Positions 13,669 to 24,847 of a stretch of DNA of 64,000 bases are shown here, one piece after another. The notes under the pieces are model-generated. The model was not told the origin of the DNA. It saw only the letters and a list, made by a program, of their open reading frames with translations, and made no database searches. The stretch covers positions 43,495,014 to 43,559,013 of the forward strand of contig CM036618.1 in the NCBI GenBank assembly GCA_020746105.1, in the 5' to 3' direction. The translations under genes and the position numbers were made by a program. The number at the start of each line of letters is the position of its first letter. Position 1 is the stretch's first letter. The stretch is from Trogon surrucura. Lineage: Eukaryota; Chordata; Aves; Trogoniformes; Trogonidae.

Positions 13669-13697
13669 TCAGATGAAAAAAAAGTCAGATGAAAAAA
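13669..13697 (+). repeat. Tandem duplication of 14 bases
   Basis: The 14-mer GTCAGATGAAAAAA occurs at 13669-13682 and again at 13684-13697. It lies just before the hairpin at 13706-13745. It is probably a replication-slippage product. Confidence 0.85.
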
Positions 13698-13705
13698 TCC
13701 AGTTA

Positions 13706-13745
13706 CTGATTTTGGTTATCTAACTAACCAGTTAACCAAAATCAG
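13706..13745. repeat. Perfect inverted repeat, 13-bp arms, 14-base loop
   Basis: The left arm CTGATTTTGGTTA (13706-13718) is the exact reverse complement of the right arm TAACCAAAATCAG (13733-13745). The loop is 14 bases. It could fold into a hairpin in DNA or RNA. The stem is too short for an ordinary pre-microRNA, and no transposon terminal features are evident. Confidence 0.9.
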
Positions 13746-16700
13746 CACATTGTGTTAAGCTAAGTATGACTCATCAAAACTGATATATTTGTGAAAAGTG
13801 GCTTTTGTTTTTTTTTCTTTTTTTTTTGGCATTGAGTCAGCATAAAGAATAAATTCAGTATTACCAGGACCTGTAATTTACATTGTGACAGAAAATGTCA
13901 CTGAAATCTATCCTAGAAGGAAAATTCCCCTCTTTTTTTCTAACATAGTTATAATCCTGGCTCAGTGTAGTACTGCTGAAATCAAACATAGTCTCAGTCT
14001 TTAGGCCGGTAATTTAAGAGTGATTAAAGAATTTAAATAAAATTTAATGTTTGTTGAATCAAGTCAGATAACAGTTCAATAAAACTGCATTCCTTTCATG
14101 CATAAAAATGAGCATATTTCACCCATTTTAGTTTTATGAGTCACATATATCAGTGAAGTGTGTGAAAAGACGAAGTAAACAATGTGAGGGCATCCTGAAG
14201 CTCAAGACATATTTGAAATGTGTAGGAAAGGTATCAACGATACCATAAATTGTGTATCATTATTTTTGAAAAGACAATATTTAAATAGTATTTTTAAAGT
14301 TCATATGATTAGTGACAAAATAATCGTTTGAAAAGGACTTGAGTGTTTGAACCACTGTTTGTCTCTGCATCTTTAAACAGATCAGCAGCAACTTGGCTTC
14401 AACTCATCAAGGTCTTTTTCCCCTCCTGCTCACAGGAGGAATCCCTTTGTGAGCAATTTGGCTACTTTACAGCTGAAACCTTAATTTGAGACAAAAACAC
14501 ATGGTATAAAACTAACAAGTTGTTACATTTATTTTGCTCCTGAAAGAGAAAATAAACAAAGAGGTTATCATGCTGGATACCTTAACCACAACTAACAATT
14601 TGAAATTCAGCAATAACTTATTTGTAAATACCTCTAAGTCATTACAAGTTCTTATAGGCAATACTACCATAATAGTCAAGATCCATAAAGAATGGGTTAT
14701 TCTACTCAGTTTAAGAAAAAAGTATAGAATGAGGATTCACTCTTCAGTTGTGCTACATCTTGAGGCTTATGATTGAGTTAATGTTCAAAAGCTGCTTGTG
14801 TTACATGGGAGAAGAAATACCTCAGAAAGGCAATCTGAGGTGCAATCAACATATACTGCCTGGTGTGGGATACTGGCAAAAGAAATATTTAATGCTTTTT
14901 TTGTCCAGAACTTAAATACTTAAATACTTAAGTGTAGGGTGAAGGGAGACGTGTTATGTAACATTGATATACCCAAATATCCTTAAAAATGGAGATGTTG
15001 ATAAAACAGCTTCTTCTCACCTTTTATCAGTTGTGTACTTAAAATACTAATTCAGAAAGGGGAAACTTTAGTTCAAACTCCTTTTTTGTATCTCAAGAGA
15101 ATGGCCAGTTCATACAGCTGGAGAAACAAGGAAGAAAAATGCACTCAGATTATCCTGACAATGTGCACTTTGGAAATGTCTTGGGCCATTATGAAACATG
15201 AATCAACAAATTACCAGGTAAGTGTTACCTTTGAAAAGCCCAGTTTTGTTTGCCTTTCCTGGGACCATGTCTGTATTTCATGCATTGACTCCAGAGTATA
15301 AAAATTTTTACATTTTTATACTTCCTATATTTACAATTCCCACAGCAGATTTTATTCTAAGGGAAACAGAAAAAAAAAAATATGCAGATTTATCAATGAA
15401 CTGTGTGCTGCAGAAACTATTTCACAGCATTTTTACAGCACTTTCTAATGGAAGTTTCTTTTTGCAATCTGCTACTGAGTTTTTCCTTGATTATTTGATA
15501 ATGAAGTTGACATACTGAGATATGATTCTACTTCTACACACTAGTTATATGACACAGACCAGAAAAGTAAAATAAGTGCATAAAAATAAGAACAAAATTA
15601 GTTGCACAACTATGTACTTGACAATTTCTAATATTGCCTGACAGATGAGATACTGAACTAACTGACCAGAATTTTCAACTCAGCTGAGACTGTCCATTAG
15701 TGAAATGTGAGGTGGACACTGCATTCTTCTTAGGGACATGTTCAGCTCTACATTTTCCGTTTGCAATTGCTGTCCATTCTCACATTTCATCAGAATTACA
15801 GAATGGCCTCCACAACCTTTTTTACTCAGTTTTTCAATCTTATTAGAAAGACAATTCAGGTGTTGGCAAGTCAGTATATGAACAGCTTGCAAGACCTGTA
15901 AAAATCTTAAAAAGCTGATCCGTAAAAACCAGATCATTTTCAGGGTGATCCATAGGAAGTTATAGTCCATTATAACAAACGAACTATAATACAAGACCTG
16001 TTCCGTTATTGCTATAGCTCTATTAATGTGTAGTGCCCACCATGAAAGAAATGCAGAGAGAGCATTCCTACTTCCTGTGGACAGATGCAAGAAAGTAATC
16101 ATACTCATTGTCAGTAATTTTTCTGAAGGGAATAATTACAAAAAGTATTGCCCATGAGTGAGATCTGTTACACCCTAGAGATACCTAGTTCTTTCTAATG
16201 GCTACTGAGGAAATTTTAAGGCTCATTGGGTGTGAAGGTGGCTAATCTATGGAAGATGAATTCCATCCTTGTGGAAATTAATCAGTGAAAAATTCAACAT
16301 CAACAGAATTAGGGCCTTGATAAAGTTGAGATTACAACAAGAAACAGAATCAAGGACTAGAACTTGAAAAAAAATAAGACTAACTGGAAGATCTCTAAGA
16401 ACTTAGAAAGTGACCTTGTTTAGATTTTTTTTTTTTTTGTAGAGTTATAACGTTATCCTAATTAGGCAAAGAGTGATCAGCATACAGGCTGAAAGGATTG
16501 AATTCTGAAAAGGAGAAAGTATGGGACACAGATTCAGACTGCTGATACTTTTTATCAATTTTTCATCTTTCCACTGGAATAGGCCAAATAAAAGATCCCT
16601 ATTGTACAAGGACAAATGAGAACACTATTAAACTTCCTGTTACGTGATAGTAAACCTTCAACTAAGCTATTTCTTTTTGTGCTGGTAAGCAATTTTGCGT

Positions 16701-16768
16701 AAGGAAAAGATCTACTGTAAAATATAGTCCCTAGTGAGTTTTGTACAAGATAATTATAGACTGATGCG

Positions 16769-16789
16769 AAAAAAAAAAAAAAAAAAAAA
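16769..16789 (+). repeat. Homopolymer of 21 A
   Basis: This is an uninterrupted run of A residues between GATGCG and GAAGTG. The sequence before it has no recognisable mRNA or SINE, so it is not an obvious retrotransposed poly(A) tail. Confidence 0.9.
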
Positions 16790-18949
16790 GAAGTGCTGAG
16801 ATAATATTAAATAACAGCATGTTAGAAAAAAATGCCTAAGTTGGATAACTTAATGCATCTTTTGAAACTTTGTTCATCTGTGCATGCAGTATCGGTTTTG
16901 AAACAGACATAACTGTTTGCAGCCCAGAAACAAAGACAAATAAATTTAGTATAATGATACAAATGTGATTAGCACGTCACACTAAGTTTGGTATGCTGTG
17001 TATTGTACATTTATTTAGAACGAGTAGTTCCTGTACCATGAAGATTAGGGCTTAAGTAACAGAATAAATGCAAGTGTTATCTATTTTGTACAGTATAGGA
17101 TTGCAGTAGGGAGATTATTTATAATATTCAAGAAAGTTTGTTGGGAAGTTGAGAAATGAACTACGATCTTCTTGGTATCTGGTTAGTGTCTTGAACTTCC
17201 ATCATTCCACTACATCGTCTTTCTTTTATGAGACTGTCACCCTAATGTGACTTACTCTCTTGTTTTCTGTCTACATAACTTCAAATAGATTTTTTTTCAG
17301 ACTAAGATAGGACCTCAGTCTTCAAAATCTATTCAAGATTAGGTTACTTTAGCTTCCATAGAGAAAAAACCTGAAGCTAAATTTATGAAAAGATATTTAA
17401 TAAATCTAATTTTGCATGCACCACTGGGAATGATGAAATATAAAGCAGAAAAAAATATCTCTGTATTCATCCATTATGATCACTTCTTAATTCAGTTGGT
17501 AATAACAAACACACCTTCTAGGACATCTTGACAGGGAGATTAAATTCTGCCTGTACAGCTGGATACAGTTTGAGTTTGTCAAGAGAGGAGAATCACAGCT
17601 TGTGCAGAGTTGAAAGTAGGCAATAAAATGTGAAGGTAAGGTTTAACCATACCACCTAGGTATTGGATTGCTTAGGTTACTATATAACTTGGATAAGACA
17701 TCCATGATCCGGTTTGCTGGGCTTCTTACAAGATATATAGCCTCTGACATGACTTCTTGGGAAGAGCAGAGCTTGCTATCATGCAAAGTTTGAATATCCT
17801 TCTCTGGAAAATGTCTTCTGCTTGGGAGGAGAGCCAGCAGCCATGCTGACGAGATTGTAAACCACTGATGTAATGCACAGTCACCATTACAACAGAGGTC
17901 TGGGTTTCGTGAGAGTAAAAATGAGGACCATCCATACTCATCTTTGCAAAATGCGGAAGGGTAGTTGCATGAATGCTCTGTGGTTTAAGAATAGCAAGGG
18001 CTGTCTGTGTGTAGAGGATAGCAGCTCTTTCACACAACAGAAGAAAAAGCATTTAGATGAACTTGTCAATCATTGAACTAAGGAAGTTTTATCCCTGTAA
18101 TCTTAGGAGGCACAGAGGGGATGTTTCCATTGTCATTTTCTACACACAGGGCTAAGATTTAGGAGAGTTGTAGCCATAAAAGCAGCACCAGTTGAACTTC
18201 CCACTCTACATTTATTTCTCTACTTCCTAGTAAATGCATGTGGCCTTAAGCTTAACAGCAATCTATGCAAACTTAAATATTTATGAAAAAAGTTTCACTT
18301 TTAAAATATCATCTGCACTTTTATCATGCATGTTTATGCTAGATAAGAGGAAATGTGTTTTCAGTCAAATGGAAAAGCATCAATGTTCTATTTCCTGTAA
18401 CAAAAGTAAATTCTTTCCTTTAAATACAATATGCAGAAAGTTTCCAAAAGCTCCAAGATCACTTAAACAATCACCTTTCTGACACAGCTGCCAACTCTCT
18501 TTCGGCTTTAAAAGAAGCAGCTCCTCTGCTTTCTGGAGTGTCTAATCTCAGCTAGATAGATTCCATGGAGACTCATTCCAACAGCTGATTGCATTTCTTC
18601 AAAAAAATAAATTAGAGACTTACAGATCAGCATTGAGGTTTTAGATTCTTATCTTTTTGTTTTAAATTAAGTGAAAGAAATAAAAGTGCTAGACCTAAAA
18701 TTTAGGTCCCTAAATATACACATAGCACTTGCAGAAAATTTTGCTTTAGGAATGGACATTATAAATTTTAGAAATTAATACATAGTACATGCTGTACTAA
18801 TCCTAATATTGCAAATGCTTGCAAGCTTAAAGTTGAAGAATTAATTGATTGTTTGTAGCAAAAGTTTCAGTTGAGGCAATTATAATTATACATATATATG
18901 TTTACAAAACCAGAAATTTTATTTAAAAATTCATTTTTATAAACAATTT

Positions 18950-20050
18950 TGTAGTGGTTTGAGCCTGGCTAGAGGCCAGGTGCCCACCACAGCCAATCTA
19001 TCACTCCTCCTTCTTAGCTAGACAGGGAGAGAAAATATTATAAAGGGCCCATGGTTTGAGATAAGGACAGCAAGATCACTCAGTTACTGTCCAGGATAAG
19101 GCAGACTCGATTTGGGAAATTAATTACATTTATTAACAGTCAAATCAGAGAAAAATACTGAGAAATAAAAGCAGAACTTAAAAAATGACACCTTCGCCCC
19201 ATCCCTCCCTTCTTCCCAGGCTTAACATCACTCTCAATTTTTCCATCTCTTCCCTGCAAGCAGCACAGATGGACAGGGAAAGAGAGTTGCGGTCAATTCA
19301 TCTGATGTTGTATCCACCACTCCTTCTTCTTCTGAGGGAGGACTCCACACTCTTCCCCTGTACCATTGCGGGGTCTCTCTCATGGGAGACAATCTTCACA
19401 TACTTTCTCCAACGTGAAACCTCTCATGAGAGACAGTTCTTGACAAACTACCCCAATGTGAGTCTCGCTATGGGGTGCAGTCCTTCAAGGGGAAACTGGT
19501 CCAGCAGGAGTCCACTGCAGGGTCACAAAGTCCTGTTAGCCAACCTACTCATGGGCTACAGGTTCTGGTAGGAACTTGCTCCAGCATGGCCTTCCCATGG
19601 GGTCACGGCCCCCTTCAGGCATCCACCTGATCCAGCGTGGGGTCCTCCACAGGCCACAGGTGGACATCTACACCCCATCACCTCTATGGGCTGCAGGGGG
19701 ACAGCCTGCCTCACCATGGTCTTCACCATGGCTCAGGGGAATGCCTGGAGCACTTCCTGCTCCCACTTCTTCACTGACCTTAGTGTCTTCACATATTCTC
19801 AATCCTCTCTCTCTCTCTGCCAGCTGTTGTGTGCCGCAGTTCTTTCTCCTTATTTCTTAAGTATGTTTTCACAGAGTTGTTCCTATCCTATCAGTACTGA
19901 TAGGCTCAACCTTGGCCAGTGGTGGGTCCGTCTTTGAAGCCAGCTGGCACTGGCTCTATCAGACCTAGGGGAAACTTATAGCAGATTCTTGCAGAAGTCA
20001 TTCCTACAGCCCTCCCCTCTACTGAAATCTGGCCAAGCAAACCCAATACA
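18950..20050 (-). mobile_element. Solo LTR of an endogenous retrovirus, antisense
   Basis: This is a roughly 1.1 kb block, richer in G+C than its flanks. Read on the minus strand it begins TGTATTGGG and ends CCACTACA, so it has retroviral TGTA...TACA termini. It resembles, from memory, a very common avian LTR with long stretches of the form 'ggggtcc...cttctccaacgtgag'. The minus-strand orientation is supported by AATAAA (plus-strand TTTATT at 19129-19134) downstream of a degenerate CCAAT box (19896-19906) and TATA-like box (19856-19865). I see no second LTR, internal gag-pol sequence or clear target-site duplication. Open frames within it (19185-19571 and 19576-19860) are incidental. The exact family name is not determined. 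Confidence 0.75.
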
Positions 20051-22725
20051 ACCTTTATCATGTCTTTGTCATGATTTCACTTCCTTTGTTTCCTATATCT
20101 AAAGTAAAACTGAAAGGGAATTTGAGTGTCTCATAGTTCTCACTTTGTGGACACTAGAGCCGAGGCAAGAAAGAAAATGTGAAATAGAAATAGGTGCCCA
20201 ACCTTTATAAAAAGTAATCATAACAGAAAACAAAAATGGAATGAAAAATGGAGTCTGTTTGCACAGTTTTATGGAGACTTTAGGTTAAACTACAATTATA
20301 AATAATAGTCAGTTTTAAATAATACTTATGTCTCACTTTACATAAACACCTGCTCAGGCCTCATTTGAAACAGACCTTTGGCATTTGTTCCTTTAGATAG
20401 TGGCATGTTTTCCTCCATTTAGTGAACTATAAACAGAGGATAAAATTAAATGCTTCCAGAAATTACATTTTTTTTAAAAAAGAACTGCAACTGAAAACAT
20501 AAAAGCAAGATTCATTTATACCCTATCTCAGCTATTACTCAAGAAAGTATGCCTTAGGTTATATCATATTGCCTTTCCCTGTTCACATGATGTACACACA
20601 GCTAATAGTTTTAGCAGACAATATTGAAATGTGAGACCACAAATTAGTGCTGATTCGTCCAGATAACAATAATAATTATTAGTTCTCAATAGGATAGATA
20701 GTCTTGAAATAATAGCCATGATTGGGTTTCTATTAAGTAAAAGTAGGATATCTGTTTACAGAAGAGGACCCAGAGGGGAAATACAGATGCACAAAAATCA
20801 GTCTGATTTATACAGTTCTGTAATTTAACAACAACTAGCCTGGGATTCTCATCACCATTTTACAGTCAAAATAATAACAAATATTCTCCTATATGAACTG
20901 ACCAATTCCTACCGATAACTTGTCTCAAGCAATAGTTCATTTGGCTACTCGTGTCAGTTGAAGGGTTACCATGCAAATAAAGGCAAATATATTTTTTTTT
21001 TTCTGTGTCATTTGTATTACTAATGAAATATTTAACATAAATTTGTAATCTTTCCCAAAGGAAAATTTCTAAATGTATTCATCTGGATTTTCTTGGGGTT
21101 TTGGTCTCTTGACAAGGATGGCAGTGATATCTTGTCTTATTTAAATTCTGTGAAGTTGTGATCACCTGCTCACATACAGATACAGACATTGTTGCAGTCC
21201 TTGTGGTAATAAAAGCTTTTATTTAAAATTCTCTAATGAGCCATTTAGGAAAGGATATGAGTAATATTTGAAATTTGGTGCATATGACCTTGACAGACAG
21301 CCAATACAGAGCACTAGAGAGGAACATACAATGAAACAAATATGGAAAAAATAAGTATCCTTTTAAACATATCCTACTGAGAGGAAGTTTTCTCTTCATC
21401 AGTCATTCACAACAGAAATGGGCTGAGGTAAAATGAGAGCTTTCATACTCTCACATATGCATAAGTATATTCACCAAACCTCTATTTTATTTAATATAGC
21501 ATCTTAAGAGGATCGAGACGGATCCACTGGAAAGACTTGGGTGTATATTCACCCACAAGTCCAAGAACTTAAAGAAATGAACATCTGAAAGAGGGTATAC
21601 ATGTTTAAATATCCTCATGAGTGAAGCTCTGTTCTGTTTTCTTCCAGCTGAGCATCCTATAATATATCACTAAAATGCTTCTGACACCAGATTGTAATGG
21701 CCAGAGGTCCCTTCTCTAATTCTCCACAATTGTTTCACATGGATCCTAAATTACTTAACACTTTCTTGAATGGATTCTACTGTTACTCAATGACATGTGC
21801 TAAGGGGAACCAAGAAGCAATACTGGAGCAAATTTGATTTTAGCTACCGCCCACCCTTTAATTGCTTCAGTGTCTGAAGTCTCTGACCATTTAATCTTTG
21901 AGGCACTAGTAATGTGCCTAAATGATCAGTTACAAGTTTTTAAAATTGCCTTGTGTACATGCATTAGGAGCTCTTGGTAGACTGTAGCAGGAAGGAGTTG
22001 CTATAGAAACACCACCTTAACACACTCTGTTCACTGATGGCTATAAAGAGGTACAATGATCCCTGAAAAACTGCTGTTAATCCACATGACATTTGAAAAT
22101 GCCTATGTTTTTACTCTCAGATTTTTTACTTACAATGCCAATGTAGGTCTCCCTCCTTCCCTGCACGCTAATCTCCCACCTTTCCATTCAAGCCTTCTCA
22201 GAAGTAACTGTATTTGAATATTTCCTTGCATGTGTTATTTTGTTCTGTTTTGTGAAGGCAGCTGAACTCAGTAGTGGTTTTCACAATATGAAAAACTCAA
22301 CAGAATTAAATAAAATCAGTTGCTTTGTCAGAAAAACCTGTGCCACCAACTAGCAAGATAAGCTGGGAGCAACAGGTTGGAGTAATGTTTGGAAGAAATG
22401 AATCTTTTTTTTCCTGTAGTTATTCTTATGTGATACACACTGCCTGAAATCTGGAGTCCCATCCATTGATCTAATTCACCCACTTTACAGAATTTTTCTG
22501 CTTAATCTGGTAGGTCATGAAATGCATTCTTTCAGCCATCCCCTATTCATTTTTAAATATTCCCAACATTTAACCACCTGTGAGTGGATAGAAGTGCATG
22601 CATAGAACAAGTAATCTCCTTTCTTGGGTGTTATTGTGATTCAGTCTGAGACTACAATCTCTGAAGAAAACTCAAGAGTTAAATCTACACAGGACTAAAA
22701 TTAAATCCAGCTGATCTCATGCTGA
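20051..22725. other. AT-rich unique DNA, no gene seen
   Basis: I found no exon, repeat family or RNA gene here. There are no upstream exons that I can match to the UAP1-like fragment that follows. For example, the nucleotidyltransferase GGxGTRLG signature was not seen. Confidence 0.5.
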
Positions 22726-22881
22726 TTGCCACATGATGACCTGCCAATCCAGTGTAAAATTTCTCCCCTCGTCTCCTATGGAGGAGAAGGTCTGGAAAAC
22801 TACGTGAAAGACCGAGAGTTTCATGCACCTTTGATTATAGATGAAGACGAGATCCACAAGCTGGTGAAGAATGGGATGTAG
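22726..22881 (+). pseudogene. UAP1: UAP1-like C-terminal fragment (UDP-GlcNAc pyrophosphorylase)
   Basis: The plus-strand frame encodes 51 residues and a TAG stop. It includes [28 protein letters not shown] and the terminal LVKNGM. From memory, this closely matches the C-terminal end of vertebrate UAP1, the cytosolic enzyme that makes UDP-GlcNAc from UTP and GlcNAc-1-phosphate. Only about a tenth of the usual roughly 505-522 residues is present. The catalytic N-terminal domain is absent. An in-frame TGA (22723-22725) lies directly upstream, and no good splice acceptor falls between it and the homologous residues. Weaker similarity may run on into a broken frame at about 22711-22725. The G+C-richer 22882-23010 could be attached 3' UTR. 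The best reading is a truncated retrocopy or other pseudogene fragment. A real last exon cannot be fully excluded. Confidence 0.6.
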
Positions 22882-23202
22882 TGGTGGCACGGTGCTGAAA
22901 CTGGGCTGCCTATCCCGCCTGGCAGTCTGGGGATTCGGACACATGAAGGTTTATAGCTGTAACTGGCAGGGGCTGATCCTGCTCGCTCTGGCCCTGTGCA
23001 GAGGAGGATGTCACCCACTCAGTTCTTGGCACATTATACACTTCTATTTATATTTTAATTTTAAAACCAAACACTTTATGGATTCCCCTGCTACAAAGCA
23101 CAGCTATGGTGCTGCTCTTTGCACTCCAGGCTGTGGGCATTTGTTTTTAAATGTATATAGTAAAAGTCATTGTACATGCAGAAGATTTTTATAGTACGGG
23201 GC

Positions 23203-23265
23203 TGGGATTAATCTTGAAGTCTAACATTAATGGGATTAATGGGATTAATCTTGAAGTCTAACATT
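23203..23265 (+). repeat. Duplicated 26-mer
   Basis: The segment starting TGGGATTAATCTTGAAGTCT is present at 23203-23228 and again at 23240-23265. An extra AATGGGATTAA-type unit lies between the copies, and TTCATTCATTC follows. Local slippage or a tandem duplication explains it. Confidence 0.85.
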
Positions 23266-23930
23266 TATTCATTCATTCAGGAGGTAGAAGACTTGATCTC
23301 TAGACTGTCTTCAGCTTGGAGAGAGGTCTAAACCCAAGACAACATAATGGTCACTTTGTCCTATTCAGATTGTTTCTTACTCTGTAAAAATTACTACAAA
23401 AGGACATGTGATTGAAGCAGAATAATTAGGGAATTTGTCTAGAATAAATTATCGCAGCCCTCCAAGTGCAATGAAGAAAAAAGGAGACTTAAGCAGGGTC
23501 TTCCTCTGCAAATGTTAGCTATCTGCTTTCTCTACTGACTAAGACTGATGAAGTTTCTTATAGATTACTTGGATTGATGTCCTTCTCTTTCTAGATATGA
23601 GCATCTAAAATGTCATTTGGGTGTTATCTCTGCTAGATATCTAAAATAAGCAGTAAAAATTCCAAATTCCAGATTAATTTTCTTGTTTTTAAAATTCCCA
23701 TTCTTTTTTTTTCTTTTGGTCTATAAATGCTTGAAAAATTATTCTTCCTGTAAGAATTTGTGCACATAAAACTAGTGAGAAACAGAGAAATAATTTGGAA
23801 ATGATCATTTCTATTAGGATATTTTACTTTAGTTTTGTCATACTGTCTCCTTCAGCTTAACAGAAGTGTACATTGCTTAGAAATCACCAGAAAAAAAAAT
23901 TATGTTAAAAGTCTATGTTCAGCAAAAGTT

Positions 23931-24029
23931 TTACTTTATTTTATTATTAATTATAGTTATAATTATTAATTATTTTATTTATTATTATCTATTATTATCT
24001 ATTTTATTTATTATTTTTATTTATTTATG
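23931..24029 (+). repeat. AT-rich low-complexity tract (TTA/TTTA)n
   Basis: About 100 bases are almost only A and T, with imperfect ATT, TTTA and ATCT units. No function is suggested. Confidence 0.85.
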
Positions 24030-24349
24030 AACAAGGGCCACCTTACCTGATCCAATTAAGCTGAAAATCTTAGACAAGCTGGATATCAGGTTCTTTAACA
24101 TCATGTCATCTCACTTTATTCAAATGAGACACAAACAAATGTGTTGTTTAAAAATGTCAATAGTTTTTATATGAACCCTTCATAGGCTGATTTATATACT
24201 ATTAATAGCAGCTTGAGTAATTATTTTTCTTCAAAATTTAGATAGGAATAAACACCATCTCACCATCATATACTATCAGGAAGCAGTCTCTTGGTCTGAT
24301 ATAACAAAATTCATCTCCCGTTTTGTTGTTTCTCCTCTAAAAAACCCAA

Positions 24350-24531
24350 ATCAGGTTAGCTCACTCAGTTAGAGCGTGGTGCTGATAACACCAAGGTTAC
24401 AGGTTCGATCCTCATTTGGTCCTCATGTGTTGCCTGATCTAGTTGAGAGGCATCCCTGCCCATGACAGGGAGATTGGATTAAATGATCTCTAAGGTCCCT
24501 TCCAGCCTAGGCCATTCTATGATTCTATGAT
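24350..24531 (+). mobile_element. tRNA-Ile-derived SINE with CR1-like tail (TguSINE1-like)
   Basis: The 5' half (about 24354-24425) resembles tRNA-Ile. It has an A-box-like TTAGCTCACTCAGTTAGAG, an anticodon-loop segment CTGATAA with GAT at 24384-24386, and an intact B box GGTTCGATCC at 24402-24411. The acceptor stem does not pair, so this is not a working tRNA. The 3' half carries GATTGGATTAAATGATCTCT, AAGGTCCCTTCCAGCCTAGG and two ATTCTATG octamers. That is the CR1 3' end, which lets CR1 reverse transcriptase move the SINE. TguSINE1 of passerines has this architecture. The 5' boundary is approximate. RNA polymerase III transcription from the internal A and B boxes is expected for the family. 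Confidence 0.88.
24402..24411 (+). promoter_or_regulatory. RNA polymerase III B box of the SINE
   Basis: GGTTCGATCC matches the tRNA B-box consensus (GGTTCGANNCC) closely and lies where it should in the tRNA-Ile-derived head. The A box upstream is less regular because of an extra base or two, so transcription may be weak. Confidence 0.75.
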
Positions 24532-24847
24532 ACGTCTCGTTTCAGAGACTCTTTGGTTGTACAAAGACTCACACTGTGGTATGAGTGCACAGCCCCCATT
24601 CCTCTCACCTTTTGAACCATTGCTTTTTCATTCATCCTAAGAAGTGGTCAATGTCATTTTTGAAAGTAATTAATGACTTTTTTAAAAGTTCTCCGTATAA
24701 AGTTGTTGGCTTTCTAATACTCTATATTTGCCTGAGGGGAATTAATGTTTTACTAGTAAATTAGCCATTCTTATCATAACTATATGAATTTCTGTCTTTC
24801 CCTTGTATTTTCTTTTAATGCTGCTTACAATGTAAAGATATACTGTG
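24532..24847. other. Spacer between SINE and CR1 tails
   Basis: These 316 bases of AT-rich sequence separate the 3' end of the SINE from the 3' end of the antisense CR1. There is no open frame or motif of note. Confidence 0.6.

Larger units (their letters stand above)
10371..18949. other. AT-rich unique DNA, no gene seen
   Basis: About 8.6 kb has no recognised coding, RNA or interspersed element. It contains a poly-pyrimidine run (13180-13216), a hairpin (13706-13745) preceded by a 14-base tandem duplication, a 21-A run (16769-16789), and an imperfect palindrome GACCTAAA-A-TTTAGGTC (18692-18708). The longest open frame is 142 codons at 15680-16108 on minus. It has no recognised domain and a length within chance expectation for this composition. 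Confidence 0.55.
22882..24349. other. Possible UAP1-like 3' UTR remnant, then AT-rich DNA
   Basis: The first 130 bases after the UAP1-like stop are richer in G+C than the surroundings and may be 3' UTR from the same copy event. No AATAAA or poly(A) tail was found at a clear end point. The rest is AT-rich, with a 26-base tandem duplication (23203-23265) and a TTA/ATTT-rich stretch (23931-24029). The open frames at 22871-23194 and the minus-strand ones opposite it are incidental. Confidence 0.4.

Noticed and set aside
22726-22881. A functional UAP1 terminal exon
   Set aside because: An in-frame TGA abuts the homologous part, no convincing acceptor site is present, and no other UAP1 exon was seen. 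Not fully excluded.
24354-24425. A functional tRNA-Ile gene
   Set aside because: The acceptor and T stems do not pair, the A box is disturbed, and the sequence runs directly into a CR1-type tail, so it is the head of a SINE.
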